Of a stretch of DNA of 64,000 bases, positions 50,889 to 59,083 are shown piece by piece. A program made the translations under genes and the position numbers. The DNA lies in contig CAZYQW010000130.1 of NCBI GenBank assembly GCA_964649825.1, positions 1 to 64,000 of the forward strand, written 5' to 3'. Position 1 is the first letter of the stretch, and each line of letters begins with the position of its first letter. Source of the stretch: CAZYQW01 sp964649825. Its GTDB lineage: Bacteria; Planctomycetota; B15-G4; JADJEK01. Under the pieces are notes generated by a model. The model did no database searches, had not been told where the DNA came from, and worked only from the letters and a program-made list of their open reading frames with translations.

Positions 50889-51494
50889 ATGACGTTGAAC
50901 GAAGGCTACCGCGACGACATGGAGCTTCGTGACCGTATCCTCCTCGGGGATCGCGAGGCGGGCGAGGATCTGTTCGAGCGGCACCTGAACACGCTCTACG
51001 AGTTCGTCCACTACCGCGCGGCCGGCGACCGGGGGGTCATCGAGGCCGTGGTGCAGGAGACCCTCCTCACCGCCTACGAGAACCTCGCCGCGTACGAGGG
51101 TCGATCGAGCCTGCACACCTGGATCTGCGGGATCGCCAAGAACAAGCTGCGCTCCCACCGGCGGAAGAAGCGCCCGATTCCGCTCGACGACCTCCTCGAC
51201 CAGGCCGACCCCGAGATCGACTTGGTCCTCATGGCGATCGAGAACGAGGAGATCCCCGACCGCGTGATCGAACGGCGCGAGACCCGCGAGCTCGTCGGCG
51301 CCGCGATGTCCTCGCTCCCGCCGGAGTACCGGCAGGCGCTCGTCGACAAGTACATCGAGAACCTGACGGTGGCCGAGATGGCGGCACGGACCGGCAAAGG
51401 CGCGAAGGCGGCCGAGTCGACGCTGTTCCGCGCGCGCCAGGCGTTCTGCCGCGTGTTCGAGCTGCTCGCGCGGCGTCGAGGGGGGAACTCCTGA
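50889..51494 (+). CDS. ECF sigma factor
   Basis: 201-residue sigma factor. Region 2: FERHLNTLYEFVHYRAAGDR, VVQETLLTAYENLAAYEGRS, LHTWICGIAKNKLRSHRRKK. Region 4: LPPEYRQALVDKYIENLTVA, EMAARTGKGAKAAESTLFRA. ATG at 50889 has ggaggag about 8 nt upstream. The next gene (51494) starts within its stop codon, with a FecR-like N-terminal half and one membrane helix, so it may act as the anti-sigma factor. Belongs to the divergent group of ECFs in which the helix-turn-helix is followed by a basic tail. Confidence 0.88.
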   Translation: MTLNEGYRDDMELRDRILLGDREAGEDLFERHLNTLYEFVHYRAAGDRGVIEAVVQETLLTAYENLAAYEGRSSLHTWICGIAKNKLRSHRRKKRPIPLDDLLDQADPEIDLVLMAIENEEIPDRVIERRETRELVGAAMSSLPPEYRQALVDKYIENLTVAEMAARTGKGAKAAESTLFRARQAFCRVFELLARRRGGNS

Positions 51495-54043
51495 TGCGCC
51501 CCCGCGACGTCATCGACACCAACCTCGAGAAGCTGCTGTCGCGCGCCTACGAGCCGCGGCTCCCACGAGCCGCGTTCCGCGCCGCGTTGCGCGAGCGCGC
51601 GCTCGCCGCGTCCCACCGCCCCGGTCCGCGCCTCGCGTACCCGCGGCGCGCGGCGCACGGCTGGACGAAGCCGTTCGTCGCGGCCGCGGCCGTCGTGCTC
51701 GCTGCACTCGTGACTTGGCTCGTGCGCGAAGAGCCCGTGACGTCGTACGAGACGATCCTCGCCGCGGACGCGGTGGCGCTGCGGGACCACCCGGACGACG
51801 CGTGGCGCGCCGCGGGGTCCGATCACGCGATCCTCCTCGACGACGCGTTCCTCGAGGTCCGGACGCCGAGCTCGCGCGGCCTGCGCGTCGAGTCGGTCGC
51901 GCTCGGTGCCATCGCCGTCGATTCCGATTCGCACGCCGAGCTCGGCTCGACGTCGGCGGCGAACGCGATCCGCGTCACGACGTGGCTGCGCGCCGGCGCC
52001 GTCGACGTCGAGCGGCGCGCGGGCGAGGGCAGCTTCGTCGTCAGCAGCGAACACGGTACGACGCTGATCGAGCGCGGGGCGATGCGCGTCTGGCTCACGA
52101 TGAACGCAAGCGTCACGCGCGTCCACGTGCTTGACGGCGTCGCGTTCGTCGAGCACGACGGCCGGCATCGGCTCGACGCGGGGACGACGTGGACGCTGCG
52201 CCCGGGATCGCCTCCGCTCCAGGATCCGACCGCTCCGGTGCGAAAGTCGGAGGTCGAGGTCGTCTCCGGCGATCAGCCGGACGATGCTCCCCCGGAACCG
52301 GTCGATCCCGCGCAGGGAGCCGTCGAGCCGCCGATCCAGCTTCATGGCGAGGCTCGCGACGCGGCGACCGACCTGCCGCTCGAGGCGTTCTCCGTCGCCT
52401 TGGTCCCGTTCGAGATCGGCGGTAGTCCGGCGTACGGTCACTCGCCGCGCGTGTTCGACTTCGATGACGCCAGCGGGACGTTCGCCGTTCGCGGCGTCAC
52501 GGCCGGTCGCTACCGCGCCTTCGTGCGCGCCGACGGCTACTCGACCTGGTCGTCGTCGCTCGTCGACGTCGGTGCCGGCGCCTCCGCGCCGGCGCTGCGC
52601 GCGGCTCTGCCCCGCGGCGCGACCCTGCGAGGACGAGTCGTGGACGCCGCCACCGGCGCCGGCGTCGCCGGCGCGCTCGTGTTCAGCGTGACCGACGCGC
52701 CGCTCCTGCTCTTCCCGATCCAGGAGTTCATGCGCGAGACCTCCGAGGCCGACCTCCTTCGCGGCGCGCACACCGACTCCAACGGCGGCTTCGAGCTGCC
52801 GCACGTCAGTCCGGGACGACAGGAGGTCCGCGTCGCGAAGACCGGCTTCGCGCCGGCCACGCTCGTGGTGGACGACGTGCAGAACGGCGAGTCGCGACCC
52901 GAGCTGCGGATCGAGCTCGTCACCGGCGGCAGAGTGCGCGGTCGCGTCACGCAGCGCGACGGGACGCCGTGGGCGAACACCATGGTGTTCGCGATGCGCC
53001 AGGGGAGCGAACGCGCGAACGCCCAACTGTTCGGGGCCGGCGTCACCGACGAGGAAGGACGGTACGAAATCACGGACCTGCCGCCGGGCACCTACGTCGC
53101 GATCCTGATGGGGATCGACGTCGCCACGCCGGAGGCCGAGCACAGCGACATCAGCGACACCGTCAGCGTCATCCACGTGCGCGTCCAGTCCGACGAGCTC
53201 GCGACCGCCGACTTCTTCCTCCACGGCACCGGAACGCGATTGACGGGAACGATCCTCGACGCGGCGGGCGAACCGCTCGCCGGCGCCATCCTCTCGCTCG
53301 GGCCGGCCGGGGACGATGAAGCGCGAGACCTTTCGAACTTCCGGGGCGGCCGCACGGACGATGCGGGACGCTTCGAGTTCGCCGGCGTCACGCCGGGTCG
53401 CTACGAGGCGTACGTGATCGACGGCTCGGGATTGCTCGCACAGATCATCGGCACGATCGACGTGCCCGCTCTCCCCGAGGTCGAGCGCTCCCTTCGCCTC
53501 GAAGGTGGACGCATCGCAGGAACCGCGTCGGCCGATCAGGAGCCCGTCCCGGGGTACGTCGTCGTCGAGCGCATCGTCGTGGACGGCGACCAGTTCGTCG
53601 CGAAGCTCGAGACCGACTCGTCCGGACGCTTCGAGATCAAGCATCTGACCGCGGGGCTCTATCGCGTGAGCGTGGTGCCGAAGGACGGCCCGCTCGCGGT
53701 CGCGACGACGCCGGTCATCCAGGTCGATCGCGATCAGACGGCCCGTGTCGCGGTCGCGATGGAGCGCGGCGGCTCCGTCGCCGTGGTCGCGGTCGACGGC
53801 GCCGGAGCGCCGATTCCGAACGCGTCGCTCCTCCTCACCGACGCCCGCGGCGCGGCGTTCATGGGAGGGTGGGACCCACGGACGAACGCGGACGGCACGG
53901 CGACGCTCGCCCATGTTCCCGCCGGCGCGTGGACGTTGGTCGTGAGCGAGCCGACGGCCGGAAGTTTCGAGCGAACGGTAGTGATCGAGCCGGGCGAGAC
54001 GATCGCCGTCGAAGCGCGGCTGGAGCCGAAGCAGAACCGATGA
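51494..54043 (+). CDS. Membrane protein with FecR-like domain and carboxypeptidase-regulatory-like repeats
   Basis: 849 residues. The first 60 are cytoplasmic and basic; a single helix FVAAAAVVLAALVTWLV (about 61-77) follows. Residues about 85-240 resemble FecR-type sensor domains (AGAVDVERRAGEGSFVVSSE, GTTLIERGAMRVWL). From about 285 to 849 come repeated carboxypeptidase-regulatory-like beta-sandwiches: LRGRVVDAATGAGVAGALVF, LTGTILDAAGEPLAGAILSL, DDAGRFEFAGVTPGRYEAYV. It overlaps the sigma gene by one base (TGATG). A membrane-bound sensor that restrains the sigma factor is a reasonable hypothesis, but no anti-sigma helix is clearly seen. Confidence 0.78.
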   Translation: MRPRDVIDTNLEKLLSRAYEPRLPRAAFRAALRERALAASHRPGPRLAYPRRAAHGWTKPFVAAAAVVLAALVTWLVREEPVTSYETILAADAVALRDHPDDAWRAAGSDHAILLDDAFLEVRTPSSRGLRVESVALGAIAVDSDSHAELGSTSAANAIRVTTWLRAGAVDVERRAGEGSFVVSSEHGTTLIERGAMRVWLTMNASVTRVHVLDGVAFVEHDGRHRLDAGTTWTLRPGSPPLQDPTAPVRKSEVEVVSGDQPDDAPPEPVDPAQGAVEPPIQLHGEARDAATDLPLEAFSVALVPFEIGGSPAYGHSPRVFDFDDASGTFAVRGVTAGRYRAFVRADGYSTWSSSLVDVGAGASAPALRAALPRGATLRGRVVDAATGAGVAGALVFSVTDAPLLLFPIQEFMRETSEADLLRGAHTDSNGGFELPHVSPGRQEVRVAKTGFAPATLVVDDVQNGESRPELRIELVTGGRVRGRVTQRDGTPWANTMVFAMRQGSERANAQLFGAGVTDEEGRYEITDLPPGTYVAILMGIDVATPEAEHSDISDTVSVIHVRVQSDELATADFFLHGTGTRLTGTILDAAGEPLAGAILSLGPAGDDEARDLSNFRGGRTDDAGRFEFAGVTPGRYEAYVIDGSGLLAQIIGTIDVPALPEVERSLRLEGGRIAGTASADQEPVPGYVVVERIVVDGDQFVAKLETDSSGRFEIKHLTAGLYRVSVVPKDGPLAVATTPVIQVDRDQTARVAVAMERGGSVAVVAVDGAGAPIPNASLLLTDARGAAFMGGWDPRTNADGTATLAHVPAGAWTLVVSEPTAGSFERTVVIEPGETIAVEARLEPKQNR

Positions 54044-54070
54044 ACACCTTTTTCGACCTCGGGAGATGAC

Positions 54071-54961
54071 ATGAACAACGCAATGACGTGGATCGGCATC
54101 GCCATCGTCGCCGTCGCGGCTTCGGTCGGAACGAACGCCCTCTTCTCGAACCCCTCGCCGGCCGACGCCAGCGGCGACGCCGGGACGGCCGAGCGCATCG
54201 ACCGCCTCGAGCAACGACTCGTCGCGCTCGACCAGCGGATCGAGACGCTCGCCGCGGCGAACGCGACGCCGAACGTCCGCGTGTCGGAGACCGCGATCCA
54301 GGAGGCGGTCGAACGCGCGATCGGGTCCCGCCCGCCCGTCACCGCCGCCGCCGCCGGCGACGACGACGCCGGCGCTCCCACCGACGCCGCGCAGGAACCG
54401 GAGCTGGACGACGCGGCCCTCCAGGCGCTCCTGGCGGAGCTCCGCGCGGGCGATCTGGACTTCGACGAGGCGCAGAAGTACTGGTCGCGGATCGCCGCGG
54501 CCGGGCGCCTCGACGACGCCATCGACATGTTCGAGGAGATGGTCGAGCTCGATCCGAACAACCCCGACCTGCACGCCGACCTCGGCGCCGCCTACATTCA
54601 GAAGGTGAACAGCGTGTCCGACATGGAGAAAGGGATCTGGGCGTTCAAGGCCGACCAGGCGTACGATCAAGCCCTCCAGATCGACTCCGGGCACTGGGAC
54701 GCGCGCTTCAGCAAGGCGGTGTCGCTGTCGTTCTGGCCACCGATCATGGGCAAGCAGCCCGCCGCGATCCAGCACTTCGAGACCCTCCTCGACCAGCAGG
54801 AGCAGAAGGGGGACCTCAGTCCGAAGTACGAGCAGACGTACGTCTTCCTCGGCAACCTCTATCAGCAGGCGGGGAAAATCGATCAGGCGAAGGCCATCTG
54901 GCAGAAGGGGCTCGCGAAGTTCCCCCAAAGCGATTGGCTGAAGTCCTCGATCGGGGAATGA
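54071..54961 (+). CDS. Signal-anchored TPR protein
   Basis: 296 residues. Membrane anchor/signal WIGIAIVAVAASVGTNALF (7-25). A coiled-coil (AERIDRLEQRLVALDQRIET) is followed by an Ala/Asp-rich linker and TPRs (AGRLDDAIDMFEEMVELDPN, VFLGNLYQQAGKIDQAKAIW). Likely periplasmic or extracytoplasmic. The gene begins 27 nt after the preceding stop (aaaacc-ggga region without overlap) and may belong to the ECF operon. No catalytic signature. Confidence 0.75.
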   Translation: MNNAMTWIGIAIVAVAASVGTNALFSNPSPADASGDAGTAERIDRLEQRLVALDQRIETLAAANATPNVRVSETAIQEAVERAIGSRPPVTAAAAGDDDAGAPTDAAQEPELDDAALQALLAELRAGDLDFDEAQKYWSRIAAAGRLDDAIDMFEEMVELDPNNPDLHADLGAAYIQKVNSVSDMEKGIWAFKADQAYDQALQIDSGHWDARFSKAVSLSFWPPIMGKQPAAIQHFETLLDQQEQKGDLSPKYEQTYVFLGNLYQQAGKIDQAKAIWQKGLAKFPQSDWLKSSIGE

Positions 54962-55082
54962 GCCGAGTTTCGGGCGACCGGTGACCCACCGGGCCGCGGC
55001 CGGACGTTCTCTCGACCCGGAAGACTCGAAGCCTTGGGCGGGACGTAAGGGTGCGTTCGGCGTTACGAGTCATCGACATCAG

Positions 55083-55132
55083 GCGAGAGGTCAGGGGGCG
55101 CGAGCTTCCGACCTCCTCGCGTCGCGAGAGGT
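55083..55132 (+). promoter_or_regulatory. Possible RNA switch in the leader of the VCBS gene
   Basis: The segment 55110-55120 (gacctcctcgc) can pair with gcgagaggtc at 55083-55092 (one bulge) or with gcgagaggt at 55124-55132, which contains the ribosome-binding site of the gene starting at 55137. The two hairpins are mutually exclusive. The first would leave the Shine-Dalgarno free, the second would cover it. Confidence 0.35.
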
Positions 55133-55136
55133 GGCC

Positions 55137-57734
55137 ATGACAATCGTTCGTATCGCGCTGGTCCTCGGTTTCGCCGCCGCGGGCGCTTCTGCCGCCCACG
55201 CGCAGCAGAGCGACGTCGTCTTCGACGCGGGAACGGTCGTCATCCCCGATTCCCGCGAGCGGATGAACGCGCTCGTCGACCTCGACGGCGACGCGTTCCC
55301 CGACGCGGTCGGCTACTACTACCGCCTCTCGACGGAGACCGGCGTCTTCGGCTTCGTGAACGACGGGCAGGGCCGTTTCTCCAAGGCATGGCAGATCACC
55401 GTCCTCCCCGGGACGATGGCGAGCGTACCACCCGCGGGATTCGACGCGGCGGACATGACGGGCGACGGGAAGGTCGAGATCGCGCTCGCCGTCCGCAACC
55501 GGATGAACCTCTGGACTGGGGCGGGCACCTCCGCTCCGGCGCCGATGCTGCAGGTCGACTTCCTGCCGTCGACGAACGACTGCATCGACCTCGTCATCGG
55601 CAACTTCGACGGCCACCAGGACGTGGACGTCGCGGTCCTCACCGAGCTCGATCTTCGGATCTACAATCGCCTCTTCACGGCGTCGCCGGGCTCGTTCTTC
55701 TCCCTCCCGCTGGCGCACTCGAACGCGGCCACGATCGATGTCATCGACGCGAACGGCGACGGCCAGGACGACGTCATGGTCACCGACGGGACGGTGTCGT
55801 TCTACCGGACGATCGGCGCCACGCTTGCGCCGATCTCGACGTTCGCGACCGGCTTCCCGGACGCGGGGGCGGGCGCGGTCGGCGACGTCGACGGCGACCT
55901 GGACGAGGACGTCGTCCTCTTCTCGTCGACGGGGGTCTACCGGGTGCTGCGCCGCGTCGCTCCCTCGTCCTTCACGCTCGAGCCGGCGAATTCCGGCGGC
56001 CCGGCGACCGCCCTCGTGGACGTCGACCTCGACGGCGTCCTCGACGGCATCGGCGCCGGCGGCGCGGTGAGCTCGGGCTCGAACACGCAGTCCTCGCCGT
56101 TCGACGTCGCGTTCGGCGACGGCACGGGCGGCTTCGCCCCGGCGATCCACGTCGGCGGGCTGGGCGCGAACGAGATCGCCGGTGCAGCGGACGTCGACGG
56201 CGACGGCGACGTCGACCTCGTGGCCGGCCGATGCGTCTACTACAACGTCGACGGAATCCGCGGCGCGCCACCCGTCGCCGATGGACCGGCCGGTGGCGCC
56301 GCCGCGGCGCTCGTCGACTTCGACCGGGACGGCGACGTCGACGCGCGCTTCACTCTCGATCAAGCGCGCGCGAACCTCGGCGACGGGACGTTCATTACGA
56401 CGAACCACGTGCCGGCCGTGCCCCCGGACGGCGGATCGTTCGTGGGGCCGGGCTTCCCCGGCGACTTCGACGGGGACGGGGACGTCGACCTCATCGTCGA
56501 GCACCACACGGCCGGCGCGTTCGTGTCGATGCGGCTCCTCAAGAACAACGGCGGCGGCGGGCTCTCGGACGCCGGTCCGGCCGCGGCGCCGGGCGTGAAG
56601 TTCTACTCCTCCGTCGTGCCAGAGGCGTCCCTGCGCGCCGACTTCACCGGCGACGGCATCGCCGACGTCAGCATCAACTCCACGTTCAGCGACCCGATCG
56701 CGTCGTCGCAGCTCTACCGCAACGACGGCCACGGCTTCTTCACCACTTGGTTCGGCTACCTCGGCGAGAAGGTCGAGCACGTCGGCGACGTCACCGGCGA
56801 CGGCGTGGCCGACACGATCAGCCTCGGCTCCACGGTGTTTCTTCGCGCCGGCACCGGGAACGGGTTGTTCGGCTCGAAGGCGGCGATCGTGCAGCAGCCG
56901 CCGGCGTCGAACCAGTTCTTCGCGCTCGTCGATCGCCTCGCGTTCGGCGACCTCGACGACGACGGAGACACCGACGTCATCGTGGTGATCAACGACACAG
57001 CCAACGGCGGCATCGCGCACGTGCTCGAGAACGTCGGCGGCGGATCGTTCGTCGATCGACCGAACCTCTTCCCCGAGTTTCGCGGCGGATCGAACCCGTT
57101 CGTCGGCGACCTGGACGGCGACGGCCGGGACGACGTCACGCTCGGCAACGTCTTCGGGCACGGCCTGTCGCAGGCGATCTACCTGCAGACGAGCGCTCCG
57201 GGTCTGACGTTCGAGTTCCGCGGCATCCAGCCGTTCGGGATTGCAGGCCTGTCCGACGTCGACGGTGACGGGGACGCCGACGCGCTCTTCTCCGCGGTCG
57301 TGCGGAATCGGACGTTCACCCCGCCCGACGGCGGATTCCGGTCGCAGTTCGGCGCTGGGACCGCGGGGACGAGCGGACAGGTCCCGACCCTGGGCGCGTC
57401 GGGTCCCTTCCGGTTCGGCGAGACCGCCGCGCTGAACATGACCGGCGTCCGGCCGAACACCTTCGGGATCTTCGTCTTCGGCCTGAGCTCGACCGAGCTC
57501 GCGAACGCGCCGGTCCTCGGCACCACCCTCTACGTCCTCCCGATCCTCGGCGTGGTGAACCTGCCGTTCCCGGGGAACCCGGCCGAATTCGGCAGCGGCG
57601 GGTTGAGCGTGCCGTTCAACGTCCCGCCGGGTGCGGTCGGCAACACGTGGTTCCACCAGTTCTTCGCCGCGGATCCCGGCGCGATCGGCGGGGCCAGCGC
57701 GAGCAACGCCCTGGAGCTGTACTACGGACCCTGA
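55137..57734 (+). CDS. Secreted VCBS/FG-GAP repeat protein
   Basis: 865 residues. Signal peptide MTIVRIALVLGFAAAGASAA. About ten repeats with Ca-binding loops follow: DLDGDAFPDAVG, DVDGDLDEDVVLF, DLDDDGDTDVIVVI, DVDGDGDADALF. The C-terminal ~125 residues (FGAGTAGTSGQVPTLGASGP ... ASASNALELYYGP) are not propeller and resemble the C-terminus of the SBBP protein at 59084-61546. ATG at 55137 has gagagg about 5 nt upstream. A hairpin follows the stop. Likely exported; ligand unknown. Confidence 0.82.
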   Translation: MTIVRIALVLGFAAAGASAAHAQQSDVVFDAGTVVIPDSRERMNALVDLDGDAFPDAVGYYYRLSTETGVFGFVNDGQGRFSKAWQITVLPGTMASVPPAGFDAADMTGDGKVEIALAVRNRMNLWTGAGTSAPAPMLQVDFLPSTNDCIDLVIGNFDGHQDVDVAVLTELDLRIYNRLFTASPGSFFSLPLAHSNAATIDVIDANGDGQDDVMVTDGTVSFYRTIGATLAPISTFATGFPDAGAGAVGDVDGDLDEDVVLFSSTGVYRVLRRVAPSSFTLEPANSGGPATALVDVDLDGVLDGIGAGGAVSSGSNTQSSPFDVAFGDGTGGFAPAIHVGGLGANEIAGAADVDGDGDVDLVAGRCVYYNVDGIRGAPPVADGPAGGAAAALVDFDRDGDVDARFTLDQARANLGDGTFITTNHVPAVPPDGGSFVGPGFPGDFDGDGDVDLIVEHHTAGAFVSMRLLKNNGGGGLSDAGPAAAPGVKFYSSVVPEASLRADFTGDGIADVSINSTFSDPIASSQLYRNDGHGFFTTWFGYLGEKVEHVGDVTGDGVADTISLGSTVFLRAGTGNGLFGSKAAIVQQPPASNQFFALVDRLAFGDLDDDGDTDVIVVINDTANGGIAHVLENVGGGSFVDRPNLFPEFRGGSNPFVGDLDGDGRDDVTLGNVFGHGLSQAIYLQTSAPGLTFEFRGIQPFGIAGLSDVDGDGDADALFSAVVRNRTFTPPDGGFRSQFGAGTAGTSGQVPTLGASGPFRFGETAALNMTGVRPNTFGIFVFGLSSTELANAPVLGTTLYVLPILGVVNLPFPGNPAEFGSGGLSVPFNVPPGAVGNTWFHQFFAADPGAIGGASASNALELYYGP

Positions 57735-57753
57735 GCCTCTCCGCGGGAGAGGC
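57735..57753 (+). terminator. 8-bp hairpin immediately after the VCBS gene
   Basis: gcctctcc (57735-57742) and ggagaggc (57746-57753) form a perfect stem with a 3-nt loop, starting at the base after the stop codon. There is no T-tract. The following 168 nt to the peroxidase gene's end show nothing else. Confidence 0.45.
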
Positions 57754-57921
57754 GTGCCCGCGACGGATGCGGAGTCGGTAGGTGATCCTTGCGCTGCGCT
57801 TCTTGCGTTCCCCGGGAGACGACGGCGGATCGGGATCGAGTCGTGACGCCAGGTCGCGGTTGCGGAATCCGTCGAGGAGGGACTCGCCGCCGGGGGGCAC
57901 TGAAGGCGCGGCGACTTTGGT

Positions 57922-58899
57922 TCAGCGAGAGAGCGCCTCGAGGAACCGCACCAGGTTGCGCGCGTCGCGGTCGCTCATGTCGATCGGCGCCATCCGCGCG
58001 TCGAGGCGAGGGTTCGCGTTGCCGCCGCGGCGGTAGAACTCGACGACCTCCTCGAGCGTCCTCAGGCTTCCGTCGTGCATGTACGGTGCGGTCCTGGCGA
58101 CGCCCCGGAGCGACGGCGTCTTGAACCGCCCGCGGTCGGCGTCGTCGCCGGTGACGCGAAACCGCCCTTCGTCGGCCGCCGTGCGATCGAACGCGACGCC
58201 GGTGTTGTGGAACGACTCGTCGCTGAACAGTGGACCCGAGTGGCACTGCCAGCACTTTCCGCGACTCTCGAAGAACCACAGACCCAGCCGCTCCTCGGCG
58301 TCGAGGGCCGCGAAGCGGCCGGCGCGGAAGCGATCGACCGGGCTATCGCCCAGGACGAGCGTCCGCACGAAGGTGGCGAGCGCGGCGGCGAGCCGCTCCG
58401 TCGATGGCGGGCCGCCGAAGGACCGCTCGAACGCGACGCGGTACTCCGCGTCGTCGCCGAGCCGCTCCACTGCGTCGTCGAGCGGCAGCGCCATCTCGCG
58501 TTCGTTCGCGATCGGCTGGAGGACCTGATCCTCGAGCGCGTCGAACCGTCCGTCCCACAGGAAGCTCTCGCCCCACGCCCGGTTCAAGAGCGACGGCGCG
58601 TTGCGTTCGGTCTCCTGGCCGCCGACGCCGGTCGACACCGCCTCGTCGTCCGCGAAGCCGTGGCTCGGATCGTGGCACGACGAGCAGGCGATGGAGCGAT
58701 CGACCGAGAGGATCGGATCGAAGAACAGCCGGCGTCCCAATCCGACGCGCTCTCCGTCGCCCGCCCATCCCGGGGGGAACGGCGGAAGGCCGAGCGGCGC
58801 GGACGCGGACGGCGGCGCGTCCGGGGAGACGACCGCGACGCCGCGGGCCGCCGTGGCGGCCAGGGTCGCTCCGATCGCGGCGACGACGGCGGCTCGCAT
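57922..58899 (-). CDS. Di-haem cytochrome c peroxidase/MauG-family protein
   Basis: 325 residues with a signal peptide (MRAAVVAAIGATLAATAARG). Two haem-binding sites: ACSSCHDPSHGFADD (CxxCH, about residue 72) and CWQCHSGPLFSDESFHNTGV (CxxCH, about 218). Further family segments: LLNRAWGESFLWDGRFDALE, FKTPSLRGVARTAPYMHDGS. Members reduce peroxide or oxidise partner proteins in the periplasm. ATG at 58899 gives a clean signal sequence. Isolated between two surface-protein genes, so its partner is not apparent. Confidence 0.9.
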   Translation of the reverse strand: MRAAVVAAIGATLAATAARGVAVVSPDAPPSASAPLGLPPFPPGWAGDGERVGLGRRLFFDPILSVDRSIACSSCHDPSHGFADDEAVSTGVGGQETERNAPSLLNRAWGESFLWDGRFDALEDQVLQPIANEREMALPLDDAVERLGDDAEYRVAFERSFGGPPSTERLAAALATFVRTLVLGDSPVDRFRAGRFAALDAEERLGLWFFESRGKCWQCHSGPLFSDESFHNTGVAFDRTAADEGRFRVTGDDADRGRFKTPSLRGVARTAPYMHDGSLRTLEEVVEFYRRGGNANPRLDARMAPIDMSDRDARNLVRFLEALSR

Positions 58900-59083
58900 C
58901 CCGCGAGGATACCGTCGCGGTCACCGCGCTCGTCGACTTCCTGCGGATCCCGGAGAAGGCGTTCCCGCGGCTCGCCGTCCATGCCGGCTCGGCCGCCTCT
59001 CGTGTCGCTCGGCGTCGTCGAGGGCGTGTCCATCCGACGACGCAGGACGCCCCGGCGCGACCGCGGGAGCGCCCGCCCCGGCG

